This document shows positions 23,407-24,098 of a DNA stretch of 24,098 nucleotides, piece after piece; the first letter of the stretch is position 1; every line of letters begins with the position of its first letter. The stretch lies in assembly GCA_963169595.1 (NCBI GenBank), contig CAUJFM010000302.1, positions 1 to 24,098 on the forward strand. The letters are read 5' to 3'. Both the position numbers and the translations under genes were made by a program. A model generated the notes under the pieces. The model worked only from the letters and a program-made list of their open reading frames with translations, had not been told where the DNA came from and did no database searches. Source of the stretch: Bacteroidota bacterium. Lineage in GTDB: Bacteria; Bacteroidota; Bacteroidia; Flavobacteriales_F; PHOS-HE28.

Positions 23407-24098
23407 ATGTCCCTACGATCCCTTCTTCTTCCTCTCGCACTCCTCTGGAGCCTGGTGACCTCGGCCACCCACATGAGCGGTGGGGAGATCTACTGGGATT
23501 GCCTGGGTAACAACCAGTACCGCATCACCATGGTGATCTACCGCGACTGTGCGGGGATCAACGTGGACCCCTCGTACACGCTGCAGGTGAACAGCCCCTG
23601 CGGGAACACCACGCTGGTGGTGACCACCCCGGGCGGCACCGAGGTCTCGCAGTTGTGCGACATCGAACTACCCAACAGCACGTGCAACGGGGGATCGCTA
23701 CCCGGGATCCAGCAGTACATCTACACGGGCACCATCACCCTGCAACCCTGCAACTCCTGGACGATCTCGTACACGAACATCTACCGCAACAACGCGATCG
23801 TCAACCTGCAGAACCCCGGGGCCCAGCGCACTTATATCCGCGCCACGATCAACAACGCGGCCGTACCCTGCAACGATTCACCGCAGTTCACCAACACGGC
23901 CATCCCCTTCGTGTGCCTGGGCTATCCGATCTCCTACAGCTTCGGTGCCTTTGACCCCGAGGCCGACTCGCTCAGCTACCAGCTGATCAGTGCCATGGGC
24001 CTGAACGGGAACCCGCTGGCCTACGTGGCGCCCAATACGGGTGCACTGCCCATTCCCGGCCTTACGCTGAACCCGGCCACGGGTCAGGTGAACTTCAC
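23407..24098 (+). CDS. N-terminal part of a large secreted (gliding-motility/T9SS class) protein, truncated by window end
   Basis: The frame is open from the ATG to the window edge (230 codons, no stop). The signal peptide is MSLRSLLLPLALLWSLVTSA, and the mature start THMSGGEIYWDCLGNNQYRI followed by MVIYRDCAG is the characteristic opening of a family of very large Bacteroidota surface proteins that often end in a CHU_C sorting domain. Several Cys are spaced as in that family (DCLG, RDCAG, SPCGN, LCDIE, STCNG, QPCNS). A second domain starts near 155 (VPCNDSPQFTNTAIPFVCLG) and leads into a cadherin/PKD-like FDPEADSLSYQL segment. The C-terminal sorting domain would lie outside the window. It follows the 1213-residue adhesin on the same strand after 132 nt. 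Confidence 0.85.
   Translation, partial: MSLRSLLLPLALLWSLVTSATHMSGGEIYWDCLGNNQYRITMVIYRDCAGINVDPSYTLQVNSPCGNTTLVVTTPGGTEVSQLCDIELPNSTCNGGSLPGIQQYIYTGTITLQPCNSWTISYTNIYRNNAIVNLQNPGAQRTYIRATINNAAVPCNDSPQFTNTAIPFVCLGYPISYSFGAFDPEADSLSYQLISAMGLNGNPLAYVAPNTGALPIPGLTLNPATGQVNF

Overview
The window comes from a GC-rich member of the Bacteroidota, most likely a Flavobacteriales-type lineage. Several lines of evidence agree: two large secreted proteins of the type IX secretion / gliding-motility class (SprB-type repeats, a type B CHU_C sorting domain, and in a third protein a type A SPNP sorting tail), a FISUMP-domain lipoprotein, a stand-alone TonB C-terminal domain protein, the BatA-domain protein next to a dihydroorotase-like gene, and -7 promoter elements of the Bacteroidota form TAnnTTTG. 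Shine-Dalgarno sequences are largely absent. No rRNA, tRNA, CRISPR array, prophage or transposase gene was seen.

Layout. (1) 1-4524, plus strand: the tail of an uncharacterised protein, a TIGR02757/DUF2400 protein, a short repeat-rich spacer, a BatA/VWA membrane protein and, coupled by an ATGA overlap, a dihydroorotase homologue that lacks most of its metal ligands. (2) 4525-6114, minus strand: ruvX, def and a TPR-like lipoprotein in one cluster. (3) 6184-9227, plus strand: dapD (lysine/diaminopimelate pathway), a beta-lactamase-fold lipoprotein hydrolase and a family 9 glycosyltransferase, the last two overlapping by ATGA. (4) 9260-13181: a small TonB-domain protein (minus), then the CCA-adding-type nucleotidyltransferase and acetyl-CoA synthetase (plus). 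(5) 13219-16464, minus strand: FISUMP lipoprotein, DUF3365 haem-type lipoprotein, a secreted T9SS type A protein, and folD. (6) 16508-17957, minus strand: a PIN-domain toxin, its DUF6364-type antitoxin and an orphan secreted protein, lying between folD and ffh. (7) 18016-19356, minus strand: ffh. (8) 19633-end, plus strand: a 1213-residue T9SS adhesin-like protein and the 5' part of a second such protein that runs off the window.

Most of the window is housekeeping (translation and export: def, CCA enzyme, ffh; one-carbon: folD; cell wall: dapD; acetate: acs) mixed with cell-envelope and secreted proteins. The accessory part is the toxin-antitoxin/orphan block between folD and ffh and the AT-richer FISUMP, TonB-like and orphan genes.

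The observations I rate highest are: a recurrent TAnnTTYG promoter box placed only 3-9 nt from the start codon in several genes, which predicts near-leaderless mRNAs; two repeat-derived in-frame insertions in the glycosyltransferase (a perfect palindrome and a tandem octanucleotide); a 19-bp inverted repeat that separates the PIN toxin from its antitoxin; a His/Cys-rich module in a secreted protein; and the loss of metal ligands in the dihydroorotase homologue. I did not find a clearly new multi-gene defence or biosynthetic system.
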